Assembly: GCF_042646385.1 (NCBI RefSeq)
Contig: NZ_JBHRTO010000001.1
Coordinates: 2,852,001-2,916,000 of the forward strand
Direction of reading: 5' to 3'
Length of the DNA stretch: 64,000 nucleotides
Source: Cypionkella sinensis
GTDB taxonomy: Bacteria > Pseudomonadota > Alphaproteobacteria > Rhodobacterales > Rhodobacteraceae
The position numbers and the translations under genes were made by a program. How positions within the stretch are numbered: the stretch's first letter is position 1; each line of letters opens with the position of its first letter. Below are positions 49,703-58,466 of the stretch, in pieces. The notes beneath the pieces were generated by a model. That model saw nothing but the letters and a program-made list of their open reading frames with translations. It did no database searches and was not told the DNA's origin.

Positions 49703-52309
49703 ATGAGCGATACAGACGGCAAAAAACCCCTCGGCCTGGGTGGCGCACCTCGTTCCGGTCAGGTGAAGCAAAGCTTCTCCCATGGCCGCACGAAAAGCGT
49801 TGTGGTCGAAACGAAGCGCAAGCGCGTGGTCGTGCCAGTGGCAGCGGCCAAACCGGGCACGCCCGGCGCTGCGGCTGCTTCGGGGTCTTCGGCGCATCTG
49901 GGCGATCCGTCCAAGCGTCCCGCTGGCATTTCCGACGCCGAAATGGAACGCCGTCTGGCGGCCCTGCGCGTTGCAAAAGCGCGTGAGGCTGAAGACGCCG
50001 CACGCCGCGCCGAGGAAGACAAGGCGCGCGACGAAGAGCGTGCCCGCAAGCGCGAAGAAGCTGAGACCAAGGAACGCGAAGAGCGTGAGCGCATCGCGGC
50101 AGCCAAGGCCAAGGCCGATGAAGAAGAACGTCTGCGCGCCGAAGCCGCAGCCGAGGCTGTGGCGAAAGCTGCGGCCCGCAAGGCCGATGTGCTGGGCACC
50201 TCGCGTCGTCAGCCCGTGGCCGAAAAGCCCGCCGAAGCTGCCCCGGCAGCACGCGGCGAACGCTCTGATCGCAATGCACCCGCTGCGGCACCGACGGCTG
50301 CGGAAACCGCTGCCCGCGCGCCAATGGGGGCCAAGCCCGCTTTGGCCGTGCGCAAAGTTGACCGTGACCGCGAAGAACGCGAGCGTAACGCCAAGGCCAA
50401 GACCGATGACGGTCGCCGCACTGGCAAGCTGACGCTGAATGATGCGCTGGCCGGTGAGGGTGGCCGCACCCGCTCGATGGCCGCGATGAAGCGCAAGCAG
50501 GAAAAAGCCCGCGCCAAGGCGCTGGGTGTCGGCAAGCCCGAAAAGCAATTCCGCGATGTGCAACTGCCGGAAACCATCACGGTTTCGGAACTTGCCAACC
50601 GGATGACCGAACGCGCCGCCGATGTCGTCAAAAGCCTGATGAAAATGGGCATGATGGTGACGATGAACCAAGCCATCGACGCTGATACGGCGGAACTGGT
50701 GATCGAGGAATTCGGCCACAAAGCCGTGCGCGTGTCGGATGCCGATGTTGAGCAAGCGATTGAAGTGGTGCCGGATGCGGCAGAAAACCTGATCACCCGG
50801 CCGCCGATTGTCACGATCATGGGCCACGTTGACCACGGTAAAACCAGCTTGCTGGACGCAATCCGCAAGGCCAATGTGGTGTCGGGCGAAGCTGGCGGGA
50901 TCACCCAGCACATCGGCGCCTATCAGGTGACGACCGAAAGCGGTCAGGTTCTGACCTTCCTCGACACCCCCGGCCACGCCGCCTTTACCTCGATGCGTTC
51001 GCGCGGGGCTCAGGTGACGGATATCGTGGTGCTGGTGGTTGCGGCGGATGACGCTGTGATGCCGCAAACGATTGAAGCGATTGCCCATGCGAAAGCGGCG
51101 AAAGTGCCGATGATCGTGGCGATCAACAAGGTCGACAAATACGGTGCTGACCCGATGAAGGTGCGCACCGACCTGTTGCAGCACGAAATCGTGGTGGAAC
51201 AGATGTCGGGTGACGTGCAGGACGTGGAAGTTTCGGCCAAGACCGGCCAAGGCATCGACAACCTGCTGGAAGCCATCGCCTTGCAGGCCGAGATTCTGGA
51301 ACTGCGCGCCAACCCGAACCGGGCTGCTGCGGGTGCTGTGATCGAAGCCAAGCTGGACGTGGGCCGTGGCCCGATTGCGACCGTGCTGGTGCAGAACGGC
51401 ACCCTGCGCAAAGGCGACATCTTTGTCGTCGGCGAGCAGTGGGGCAAGGTGCGCGCGTTGATCAACGACAAGGGCGAGCGGATTGACGAAGCTGGCCCCT
51501 CGGTTCCGGTGGAAGTGCTGGGTCTGTCCGGCACGCCTTCGGCAGGCGATACGCTGAACGTGGTGGAAACCGAAGCGCAGGCGCGTGAGATTGCCACCTA
51601 CCGCGAGAATGTCATCAAAGACAAACGCGCGGCGGCGGGTGCTGCGACGACGCTGGAACAGCTGATGGCGAAAGCCAAGGCTGATCAGTCGGTTGCTGAA
51701 TTGCCGGTGTTGGTGAAAGCCGACGTTCAGGGCTCTGCCGAGGCAATCGTGCAGGCCTTGGAAAAGGTCGGCAACGAGGAAGTCCGCGTGCGCGTGCTCT
51801 CTTATGGCGTGGGTGCGATTACCGATACCGACGTGATGCTGGCGGAAGCCTCCAAATGCCCGATCATCGGCTTTAACGTCCGGGCCAATGCCTCGGCGCG
51901 GAACTCGGCGCATCAGAAGGGCGTGGAAATCCGCTATTACTCGATCATTTATGATCTGGTGGATGACATCAAGAAGGCGGCTTCGGGCTTGCTGAAAGCC
52001 GAGATCCGCGAAACCTTCATCGGTTATGCGACAATCAAAGAGGTGTTCAAAGTCACCGGCATTGGTCAGGTGGCGGGTTGTATCGTCACCGAAGGCGTTG
52101 CGCGTCGTTCGGCAGGCGTGCGCTTGCTGCGTGACAACGTGGTGATCCATGAAGGCACGCTGAAGACGCTGAAGCGCTACAAGGACGAGGTGAAAGAAGT
52201 CATCTCGGGTCAGGAATGCGGTATGGCGTTTGAGCGTTATGACGATATTCGCGCGGGCGATGTCATCGAGATCTTCGAGCGTGAAGAAATTCAGCGCACG
52301 CTGGCCTGA
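49703..52309 (+). CDS. infB: Translation initiation factor IF-2
   Basis: 868-aa GTPase that places initiator tRNA on the 30S subunit. A long charged Ala/Glu/Arg-rich N-terminal region (residues about 80-200, coiled coil) precedes the IF2 N-domain. The G domain has G1 GHVDHGKTS starting at residue 374, G3 DTPGHAAF and G4 NKVD. Domains II-IV include LSGTPSAGDTLNVVE and VAGCIVTEGVARRSAGVRLL. A terminator follows. The codon pattern produces a long antisense frame with no protein homology. Confidence 0.97.
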   Translation: MSDTDGKKPLGLGGAPRSGQVKQSFSHGRTKSVVVETKRKRVVVPVAAAKPGTPGAAAASGSSAHLGDPSKRPAGISDAEMERRLAALRVAKAREAEDAARRAEEDKARDEERARKREEAETKEREERERIAAAKAKADEEERLRAEAAAEAVAKAAARKADVLGTSRRQPVAEKPAEAAPAARGERSDRNAPAAAPTAAETAARAPMGAKPALAVRKVDRDREERERNAKAKTDDGRRTGKLTLNDALAGEGGRTRSMAAMKRKQEKARAKALGVGKPEKQFRDVQLPETITVSELANRMTERAADVVKSLMKMGMMVTMNQAIDADTAELVIEEFGHKAVRVSDADVEQAIEVVPDAAENLITRPPIVTIMGHVDHGKTSLLDAIRKANVVSGEAGGITQHIGAYQVTTESGQVLTFLDTPGHAAFTSMRSRGAQVTDIVVLVVAADDAVMPQTIEAIAHAKAAKVPMIVAINKVDKYGADPMKVRTDLLQHEIVVEQMSGDVQDVEVSAKTGQGIDNLLEAIALQAEILELRANPNRAAAGAVIEAKLDVGRGPIATVLVQNGTLRKGDIFVVGEQWGKVRALINDKGERIDEAGPSVPVEVLGLSGTPSAGDTLNVVETEAQAREIATYRENVIKDKRAAAGAATTLEQLMAKAKADQSVAELPVLVKADVQGSAEAIVQALEKVGNEEVRVRVLSYGVGAITDTDVMLAEASKCPIIGFNVRANASARNSAHQKGVEIRYYSIIYDLVDDIKKAASGLLKAEIRETFIGYATIKEVFKVTGIGQVAGCIVTEGVARRSAGVRLLRDNVVIHEGTLKTLKRYKDEVKEVISGQECGMAFERYDDIRAGDVIEIFEREEIQRTLA

Positions 52310-52339
52310 TTTGTCCCCGACTACAGGGACGCCAATAGA

Positions 52340-52367
52340 AAAGGCCGGGGGAAACCCCGGCCTTTTT
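52340..52367 (+). terminator. Rho-independent terminator after infB
   Basis: AAAGGCCGGGG (52340-52350), GAAA loop, CCCCGGCCTTT (52355-52365), then TT. An 11-bp perfect stem with a tetraloop and T-tract, 30 bp after the infB stop. It also stands 18 bp after the stop of the convergent small gene and may serve both strands. Confidence 0.92.
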
Positions 52368-52384
52368 CAATTCTGTCGATGTGT

Positions 52385-52525
52385 TCAGGAGGCTTTGGCG
52401 CGGTTGACCGGATAGCCTACGAAGGTTTTCTCATCCACCTTCACCGCGATTTTGCCATCAGACATCTGTGCAACCAACAGACCCTGAATAGAAACGCAGC
52501 TTCCAACCGAAATCGTCCGTAGCAT
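52385..52525 (-). CDS. Small 46-residue protein of unknown function
   Basis: A complete 46-codon frame from the ATG at 52525 to TGA at 52385: it begins MLRTISVGSCVSIQGLLVAQ, continues with MSDGKIAVKVDEKTFVGYPV and ends NRAKAS. The composition is protein-like and the pattern (Gly-Ser-Cys near position 9, then short strands with a Lys/Val-rich centre) resembles a small beta-rich domain. I have the impression of similar small proteins in other Rhodobacterales, but cannot verify that. A G-rich run (52534-52538) lies where a ribosome-binding site would be. It sits between the infB terminator and mutT. Confidence 0.6.
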   Translation of the reverse strand: MLRTISVGSCVSIQGLLVAQMSDGKIAVKVDEKTFVGYPVNRAKAS

Positions 52526-52637
52526 GTGCCAATCCCCCAATCAGCGTTAATTTGGATCAGATTAGGGATGATTCGTTAAATTTCCCACTACAATTTCGCC
52601 ATGATCGCCGAAAAGTTGTCAGATTTTCGGGCAGGGT

Positions 52638-53036
52638 CTAAAGCCAGTCGCGCAGAATTGGGATCAAAGGCAGGTCGGCGGGGGGCATCGGGTAGTCGCG
52701 CAGGCTTTGCGGGCGCACCCAGGCAAGGTTTTGGCCTTCCTGCGGGGTAGGGATGCCCTCCCAACGGCGGCAGGCGAAGAGGGGCATCAGCAGGTGGAAG
52801 GCGTCATAGCTATGGCTGGCGAAGGTCAGCGGCGCGAGGCAGCTTTTCCAGGTGTCGATGCCAAGTTCCTCTTTCAACTCGCGGATCAAGGCGGCTTCGG
52901 GGGTTTCGCCGGGTTCGACCTTACCGCCTGGAAATTCCCACAGGCCCGCGAGGGATTTGCCCTCGGGACGTTGGGCCAGCAGCACGCGGCCTTCGGGGTC
53001 GATCAGGGCGACGGCAGAGACGAGCAGGGTTTTCAT
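52638..53036 (-). CDS. mutT: 8-oxo-dGTP diphosphatase MutT (Nudix hydrolase)
   Basis: 132-aa Nudix protein that hydrolyses 8-oxo-dGTP to the monophosphate and so prevents A:T to C:G mutations. The Nudix box is complete: GGKVEPGETPEAALIRELKE then ELGI (residues about 37-60). LLAQRPEGKSLAGLWEFPGG is the MutT-specific segment before it. It lies downstream of argJ in the same direction, 73 bp away. Confidence 0.93.
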   Translation of the reverse strand: MKTLLVSAVALIDPEGRVLLAQRPEGKSLAGLWEFPGGKVEPGETPEAALIRELKEELGIDTWKSCLAPLTFASHSYDAFHLLMPLFACRRWEGIPTPQEGQNLAWVRPQSLRDYPMPPADLPLIPILRDWL

Positions 53037-53071
53037 GGGGGCGCTTTGCTGATGTGGTGGAACCGGGAGCC

Positions 53072-53107
53072 AGCCCCCGGACCCCGGAGTATTTAGACCA
53101 AGATGAA
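53072..53107. repeat. Rhodobacterales-type intergenic motif with GGAGTATTT core
   Basis: Between argJ and mutT the sequence reads CCCCGGAGTATTTAGACCAA followed by GATGAAG. I recognise closely similar strings (CCCCGGAGTATTT, then NNNNCAAGATGAA) as frequent intergenic sequence in Rhodobacteraceae genomes. The function is not known to me; it often sits just after stop codons, as it does here next to the argJ stop at 53110. Confidence 0.5.
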
Positions 53108-53109
53108 GA

Positions 53110-54465
53110 TCAAGAGCGGTAGTCGGCGTTGATTTCGATGTAGCGGTTGGTCAGATCGCATGTCCAGACCGAGCGTTTGGACTTGCCGAGGCCCATATCA
53201 ACGGCGATCACCAGTTCGGGTTGCTGCATGTATGCCGCTCCGTCTTCTTCGCGGTAATCCGGGTTACGCCAGCCATTCTGCGCGACAAGGATATCGCCGA
53301 ACCGGATGCTGAGGCGATCACGATCAGCCTCTGCACCGGATTTGCCGATGGCAGCGACGATGCGGCCCCAGTTGGGATCTTGGCCCGCGATGGCGGTTTT
53401 CACCAAGGGCGAGTTGGCGATGGCCATGGCGATTTTGTGGGCGTCGGGGTTCGAAGCCGCCCCGGTGACGCGGATTTCGACGAATTTGGTGGCACCCTCA
53501 CCATCGCGGATCACCTGATGCGCAAGGTCCATCATCACGCCACGCAGGGCAGCCTCAAAGGCCTTCAGATGCGCGCCTTTCAATTCGGCAGCGGCCGATT
53601 TGCCGGTGGCCGCGAGTAGAAGGGTGTCAGAGGTGGAGGTGTCGCTATCGACGGTGATGGCGTTGAAGGTGTCGTCGGTGTTGCGCGACAACAGTTTTTG
53701 CAGGTTGGTCTGGCTGATCTTTGCGTCGGTGAAGATATAGACCAGCATCGTCGCCATATCCGGCGCGATCATGCCCGAGCCCTTGGCAATGCCCGCGATC
53801 TGAACGCTGCCGCCATCCACCTCGACCGTCGCCGCAGCGCCTTTCGGGAAGGTGTCGGTGGTCATCATGGCATGGGCGGCCATCTCGATGGCGTCTTCGC
53901 GCAGATTGGCGGCGAGTTCGGCGGTTTTGTCGGTGATCTTGCGATAGGGCAGAGGCTCGCCGATCACCCCAGTAGAGGACGAAAACACGCGAGTGGCAGG
54001 GATGCCCAGCGCTTCGGCCACGCCATTGGTGACGGCGGCGACGGATTCGTCACCGACGCGGCCAGTGAAGGCGTTGGAGTTACCAGAGTTCACCACAATC
54101 GCCGCGCCAGCATCAGCGGGCACTTTCAGCGCCAGTTTGGCTTGGCAATCGCGCACGCAGGCCGAGCGGGTGGTGGAGCGGGTGAACACGCCCGCCATCG
54201 CGGTGCCGGGGGCAAGGCGGACCAGCATCACATCCTTGCGGTTCTGGTATTTGATGCCCGCCTCGACAGCGGCGAATTCGACGCCAGCAATCTGCGGCAG
54301 GGCCGGGAAGGCGGCAGGGGCGAGCGGCGAGACCGGCTTGGCCTTTTTCACCTTGGCGGCGATTTCGGCCACAGCCTCGACCACTGGAGCTTCGACGGCA
54401 CTTGCCACGGCTTTCAGCTTGGCCTTCAAAGCCTTGACCTTCGCCTTCAACTCTTTCTTCGCCAT
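53110..54465 (-). CDS. argJ: Bifunctional glutamate N-acetyltransferase/amino-acid acetyltransferase ArgJ
   Basis: 451-aa ornithine acetyltransferase that recycles the acetyl group in arginine synthesis. The autoproteolysis site with its nucleophile Thr is in KGSGMIAPDMATMLVYIFTD. Other marks are VNSGNSNAFTGRVGDE, FSSSTGVIGEPLPY and GQDPNWGRIVAAIGKSGAE. Homologues start close to VSPLAPAAFPALP; here about 45 extra residues precede it, rich in Lys, Ala and Val (MAKKELKAKVKALKAKLKAV). The ATG at 54465 follows a plausible site, so the extension seems to be translated. The upstream gene is the parvulin-type isomerase, 98 bp away. Confidence 0.93.
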   Translation of the reverse strand: MAKKELKAKVKALKAKLKAVASAVEAPVVEAVAEIAAKVKKAKPVSPLAPAAFPALPQIAGVEFAAVEAGIKYQNRKDVMLVRLAPGTAMAGVFTRSTTRSACVRDCQAKLALKVPADAGAAIVVNSGNSNAFTGRVGDESVAAVTNGVAEALGIPATRVFSSSTGVIGEPLPYRKITDKTAELAANLREDAIEMAAHAMMTTDTFPKGAAATVEVDGGSVQIAGIAKGSGMIAPDMATMLVYIFTDAKISQTNLQKLLSRNTDDTFNAITVDSDTSTSDTLLLAATGKSAAAELKGAHLKAFEAALRGVMMDLAHQVIRDGEGATKFVEIRVTGAASNPDAHKIAMAIANSPLVKTAIAGQDPNWGRIVAAIGKSGAEADRDRLSIRFGDILVAQNGWRNPDYREEDGAAYMQQPELVIAVDMGLGKSKRSVWTCDLTNRYIEINADYRS

Positions 54466-54563
54466 CGGATGCCTCGTGCCTTGGGTGATCTGAGAAATAG
54501 GGCGCGCAAACCGGCTGGTCTGCGCGCCCATGTTATTAGCGCTTTAATGCAGGCGCGTAACCG

Positions 54564-55412
54564 TTATTTGTCAAGCAGAGTGACATCGCCCAAGAATTTC
54601 GGATCAACGCCTTCGCCCGGCTTTTCGATCTTGGCGGCTTCTGTCAGCGTCTTGATGTGATCTTCAACGGCTTTCTGCTCGATACCCTGCGCGAGTTCGT
54701 CACGCATTTCGTCCAGCGTCGGTTTGGCGGCAATGCGGGTTTCGCTGACAAGGATCAAATGCCAGCCGAAATCGGATTTGATCGGGCCGGTGACTTCGCC
54801 AACTTTGGCGGCAACCACGGCATCTTCAAACGGCTTGACCATGGCACCCAGACCGAACCAGCCCAGATCACCGCCCTGCGCGCCTGACCCGGTATCGGTG
54901 GAATTGGCCTTGGCGAGATCGGCGAATTTGGCGCCCTTGGCCAATTCTGCCTTCAGCTCATTGGCCTTCTCCTCGGTGTCCACAAGGATGTGGGCAGCAT
55001 GATATTCGGTGGAGGGCTTGGCGTCTTTGAATTTCTCGTCATAGGCTTTTTGCAGCGCGGCATCGGTAACGGCGGCGGTCACAACCGGCTTGAGCGCGGC
55101 GTTGGACAGATAGCTGCGGCGGTCATTTTCCAGTTGCAGCGCGTCTTTCTTGGTCAGCTTGTCGCCCATCGACTGCTCGAGAACAGTCTGCTGCACCAAC
55201 TGATCGAGGATGCCTTTGAAGAGCACATCGGCGGGCAGGGTTTTATACTGATCGGGCAGGCTTTCGCGTGCCACAATCATGTTGCCCAAGGTGATATTGG
55301 TGCCATTGACGGTGGCGATCACCGTATCGGCGGTCGGGTCTTGTGCCAAAGCCGGGGCTGCAAGGGCGACAGACAGTGCCATCCCTGCCATAAACCGCGT
55401 CGCTTTTGCCAT
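54564..55412 (-). CDS. Periplasmic peptidyl-prolyl isomerase (parvulin/PrsA-SurA-like)
   Basis: 282-aa protein. A signal peptide is cleaved after ALA at residue 23 (MALSVALAAPALA-Q). A SurA-N-like helical region (NMIVARESLPDQYKTLPADV) precedes the parvulin domain at about residues 130-230 (EYHAAHILVDTEEKANELKA, GAQGGDLGWFGLGAMVKPFE, SDFGWHLILV). It should assist folding of exported and outer-membrane proteins. It is divergent from secA with a 198-bp gap, so secretion and periplasmic folding genes are adjacent. Confidence 0.92.
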   Translation of the reverse strand: MAKATRFMAGMALSVALAAPALAQDPTADTVIATVNGTNITLGNMIVARESLPDQYKTLPADVLFKGILDQLVQQTVLEQSMGDKLTKKDALQLENDRRSYLSNAALKPVVTAAVTDAALQKAYDEKFKDAKPSTEYHAAHILVDTEEKANELKAELAKGAKFADLAKANSTDTGSGAQGGDLGWFGLGAMVKPFEDAVVAAKVGEVTGPIKSDFGWHLILVSETRIAAKPTLDEMRDELAQGIEQKAVEDHIKTLTEAAKIEKPGEGVDPKFLGDVTLLDK

Positions 55413-55610
55413 CTCACACTCTCCTGATCGGTCCGCAACCCTGCGCGACGTTGACTATGCCGGGTCATACAATTACATCGCACGGGTCGCGTGTGATGCG
55501 GGTTTGCCCAAGCTTTGACGCCCTTCTACGGAAGCCGCAGCGGTCGGGCAAGCCGGAGCCTCACACGATATTGTCAATACCGGTGAACACAATGGCCGGG
55601 CGGAGAAAAC

Positions 55611-58319
55611 ATGCTGGGTCTTGGAACGCTGTCTCGGAAGATTTTTGGAACGCCGAATGACCGCATGGTCAAGTCGGTGCGTCCGCTGGTTGCCAAAATC
55701 AACGCGCTGGAGCCGGAATTTGCGGCGCTGAGCGATGACGGTATCAAGGCGAAAACCGCCGATTTCCAGAAGCGGATTGCGGGCGGCGAAAGCCTTGACG
55801 CGCTGCTGCCGGAAGCTTTCGCGAATTGCCGCGAGGCCGCCAAGCGGGCCTTGGGTCTGCGCGCGTTCGATGTGCAGTTGATGGGCGGGATTTTCCTGCA
55901 TCAGGGCAATATCGCCGAAATGCGCACGGGTGAGGGCAAGACGCTGGTTGCGACCTTCCCGGCTTACCTCAACGCGCTGTCGGGCAAGGGCGTGCATGTG
56001 GTGACGGTGAACGATTACCTTGCCAAGCGCGATGCGGAATGGATGAGCAAGGTTTACGGCGCGTTGGGGCTGACGACGGGCGTCGTATATCCCTATCAGG
56101 GCGAAGTCGAAAAGCGCGAGGCTTACCGCGCTGACATCACCTATGCGACGAATAATGAGCTGGGCTTCGACTATCTCCGCGACAACATGAAATCCTCGCT
56201 GGAGGAGATGGCGCAGCGCGGCCATAATTTTGCGATTGTCGATGAGGTGGACTCGATCCTTGTTGATGAAGCGCGCACGCCCTTGATCATCTCGGGGCCA
56301 AGCCAAGATCGCAGCGATCTCTATCAGCAGGTCGATAAGCTGATCCCGCTGCTGAATGAGACGCATTACAAGTTGGATGAGAAAACCCGCAACGTCACCT
56401 ATTCAGAAGACGGCAACGAGTTTATCGAGAACGCTCTGCACGAGGCTGGCATCCTTCCGCCCGAGCAAAGCCTGTATGAGCCGGAAAGCACCACCATCGT
56501 GCACCATGTCACGCAGGCGTTGCGGGCGCACAAGCTGTTCACCCGCGATCAGCAGTATATCGTCCGCGATGGCGAGGTGATGCTGATTGACGAATTCACC
56601 GGCCGGATGATGAAGGGCCGCCGCTTGTCGGATGGCTTGCATCAGGCGATTGAGGCGAAAGAGCATGTGGCGATTCAGCCGGAAAACGTGACTTTGGCGT
56701 CTGTGACGTTCCAGAATTACTTCCGGCTTTATGACAAGCTGTCGGGGATGACCGGGACGGCCAGCACCGAAGCGGATGAATTCATGGAAATCTACAAGCT
56801 GGGCGTCGTCGAAGTGCCGACCAACCGCACCGTGCAGCGCAAGGACGAGCATGACGCGGTTTACCGCACCGCCCGCGAAAAGTTTGAAGGGGTGGTGAAA
56901 ACCATCAAGGAAGCCCATGCGACGGGCCAGCCGATCTTGGTCGGCACCACCTCGATTGATAAATCCGAGGCGCTTTCGGACATGCTGAAGGCGGCAGGCA
57001 TCCCGCATAACGTGCTGAACGCGCGCCAGCATGAGCAGGAAGCACAGATCGTTGCAGACGCGGGCAAGCTGAACGCCGTGACCATCGCCACCAACATGGC
57101 GGGCCGCGGCACAGACATCAAACTGGGCGGTAACGTCGAGTTCAAGGTGATGGAGGCGATCACCGCCGACCCGCATCTGCACCCCGATGAAGTGCGCGCG
57201 CGGGTTGAAGCCGAACATGCGGCGGATGAAGAAGCCGTCAAGAAAGCTGGCGGTCTGTTCGTTCTGGCGACCGAGCGGCACGAATCCCGCCGCATCGACA
57301 ACCAGTTGCGCGGCCGCTCGGGCCGTCAGGGCGACCCGGGGCGCTCCAGCTTCTTCCTCAGCCTTGAGGACGATCTGATGCGGATTTTCGGCAGCGAGCG
57401 TCTGGATGCGGTGCTGTCAAAACTGGGCATGAAGGAAGGCGAGGCGATTGTTCACCCGTGGGTCAACAAATCGCTGGAACGCGCGCAGGCCAAGGTCGAA
57501 GGCCGCAACTTTGACATCCGCAAGCAGTTGCTGAAGTTCGACGATGTGATGAATGACCAACGCAAGGCGATTTTCGGTCAGCGCATGGAAGTGATGCAGT
57601 CGGAAGATCTGGGTGAGATCGTGATGGACATGCGCCATCAGGTTGCCGAGGATCTGGTCGATCACTACATGCCGCCGAAAACCTACGCCGACCGTTGGGA
57701 TGTGGCGGCGCTACACGACGCTTTGGTTGAACGCATGGGCCTTGATCTGCCCGTAGCGGCTTGGGCTGCCGAGGAAGGCACCGATCAGGAAACCATCCGC
57801 GAGCGGATCGTCGCAGCCAGCGACGCCCTGATGGCAGAAAAGCTGGAAGCGTTTGGCCCGGAAACCATGCGCAACATCGAAAAGCAACTGCTGCTGCAAA
57901 GCATTGACGCCAAATGGCGCGAGCATTTGCTGCGGTTGGAGCATCTGCGCTCGGTCGTTGGTTTCCGTGGTTATGCCCAACGCGACCCGCTGAACGAGTA
58001 TAAAACTGAAAGCTTCACGCTGTTTGAATCAATGCTGAACTCGCTGCGGCAGGACGTGACGCAAAAGCTGGCGCAGATTCGCCCGATCAGCCAAGCCGAG
58101 CAAGAGGCGATGATGGCAGAGTTCATCGCGCAGCAACAAGCGGCACAAGCTGCCGAACGTGCAGCGGCGGCTCCGGCAGTGGCTGCACCTACCGTGATGG
58201 CAGCGCTGGCAGGGTTTGTCGAAAGCGATCCGACCACTTGGGGCGATCCGGGGCGGAATGATCCCTGCCCGTGCGGATCGGGTCAGCGGTTCAAGGCCTG
58301 CCACGGCAAGCTGGTGTAA
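55611..58319 (+). CDS. secA: Preprotein translocase ATPase SecA
   Basis: 902-aa motor of the Sec translocon. NBD1 Walker A is in MRTGEGKTL (about residues 104-112), Walker B in VDEVDSILVDEARTPLIISG, and NBD2 has TNMAGRGTDIKLGGNVEF. The C-terminal zinc-binding tail CPCGSGQRFKACHGKL (CxC-x8-CH) binds SecB and phospholipid. Length is normal. Its promoter should lie in the 198-bp divergent region shared with the isomerase gene. Confidence 0.98.
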   Translation: MLGLGTLSRKIFGTPNDRMVKSVRPLVAKINALEPEFAALSDDGIKAKTADFQKRIAGGESLDALLPEAFANCREAAKRALGLRAFDVQLMGGIFLHQGNIAEMRTGEGKTLVATFPAYLNALSGKGVHVVTVNDYLAKRDAEWMSKVYGALGLTTGVVYPYQGEVEKREAYRADITYATNNELGFDYLRDNMKSSLEEMAQRGHNFAIVDEVDSILVDEARTPLIISGPSQDRSDLYQQVDKLIPLLNETHYKLDEKTRNVTYSEDGNEFIENALHEAGILPPEQSLYEPESTTIVHHVTQALRAHKLFTRDQQYIVRDGEVMLIDEFTGRMMKGRRLSDGLHQAIEAKEHVAIQPENVTLASVTFQNYFRLYDKLSGMTGTASTEADEFMEIYKLGVVEVPTNRTVQRKDEHDAVYRTAREKFEGVVKTIKEAHATGQPILVGTTSIDKSEALSDMLKAAGIPHNVLNARQHEQEAQIVADAGKLNAVTIATNMAGRGTDIKLGGNVEFKVMEAITADPHLHPDEVRARVEAEHAADEEAVKKAGGLFVLATERHESRRIDNQLRGRSGRQGDPGRSSFFLSLEDDLMRIFGSERLDAVLSKLGMKEGEAIVHPWVNKSLERAQAKVEGRNFDIRKQLLKFDDVMNDQRKAIFGQRMEVMQSEDLGEIVMDMRHQVAEDLVDHYMPPKTYADRWDVAALHDALVERMGLDLPVAAWAAEEGTDQETIRERIVAASDALMAEKLEAFGPETMRNIEKQLLLQSIDAKWREHLLRLEHLRSVVGFRGYAQRDPLNEYKTESFTLFESMLNSLRQDVTQKLAQIRPISQAEQEAMMAEFIAQQQAAQAAERAAAAPAVAAPTVMAALAGFVESDPTTWGDPGRNDPCPCGSGQRFKACHGKLV

Positions 58320-58339
58320 ACCGAAATCCGATTGTTGGC

Positions 58340-58365
58340 GCAAGGGCGGCTCAGGCCGCCCTTGC
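58340..58365 (+). terminator. Terminator-like hairpin after secA
   Basis: GCAAGGGCGGC (58340-58350), TCAG loop, GCCGCCCTTGC (58355-58365), an 11-bp perfect stem 20 bp after the secA stop. The tail (CCATTTATT) is only moderately T-rich, so termination may be partly Rho-dependent. Confidence 0.75.
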
Positions 58366-58466
58366 CCATTTATTGTCGGCGTTTTCGGAAACATTCCTTG
58401 ATTGCGCCGCATCGCCGCCGTGATTGACGCGCAAAACCGCGCAAACCGATTTCGCTGGAGGAATCA

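Noticed and set aside
49658..52150. An 830-codon open frame on the minus strand opposite infB
   Set aside because: It mirrors infB codon for codon, is rich in His/Arg/Gly and has no recognisable domain; infB has full family motifs. The same applies to long antisense frames opposite dnaK (29565-31370), the SBP at 42383 and secA.
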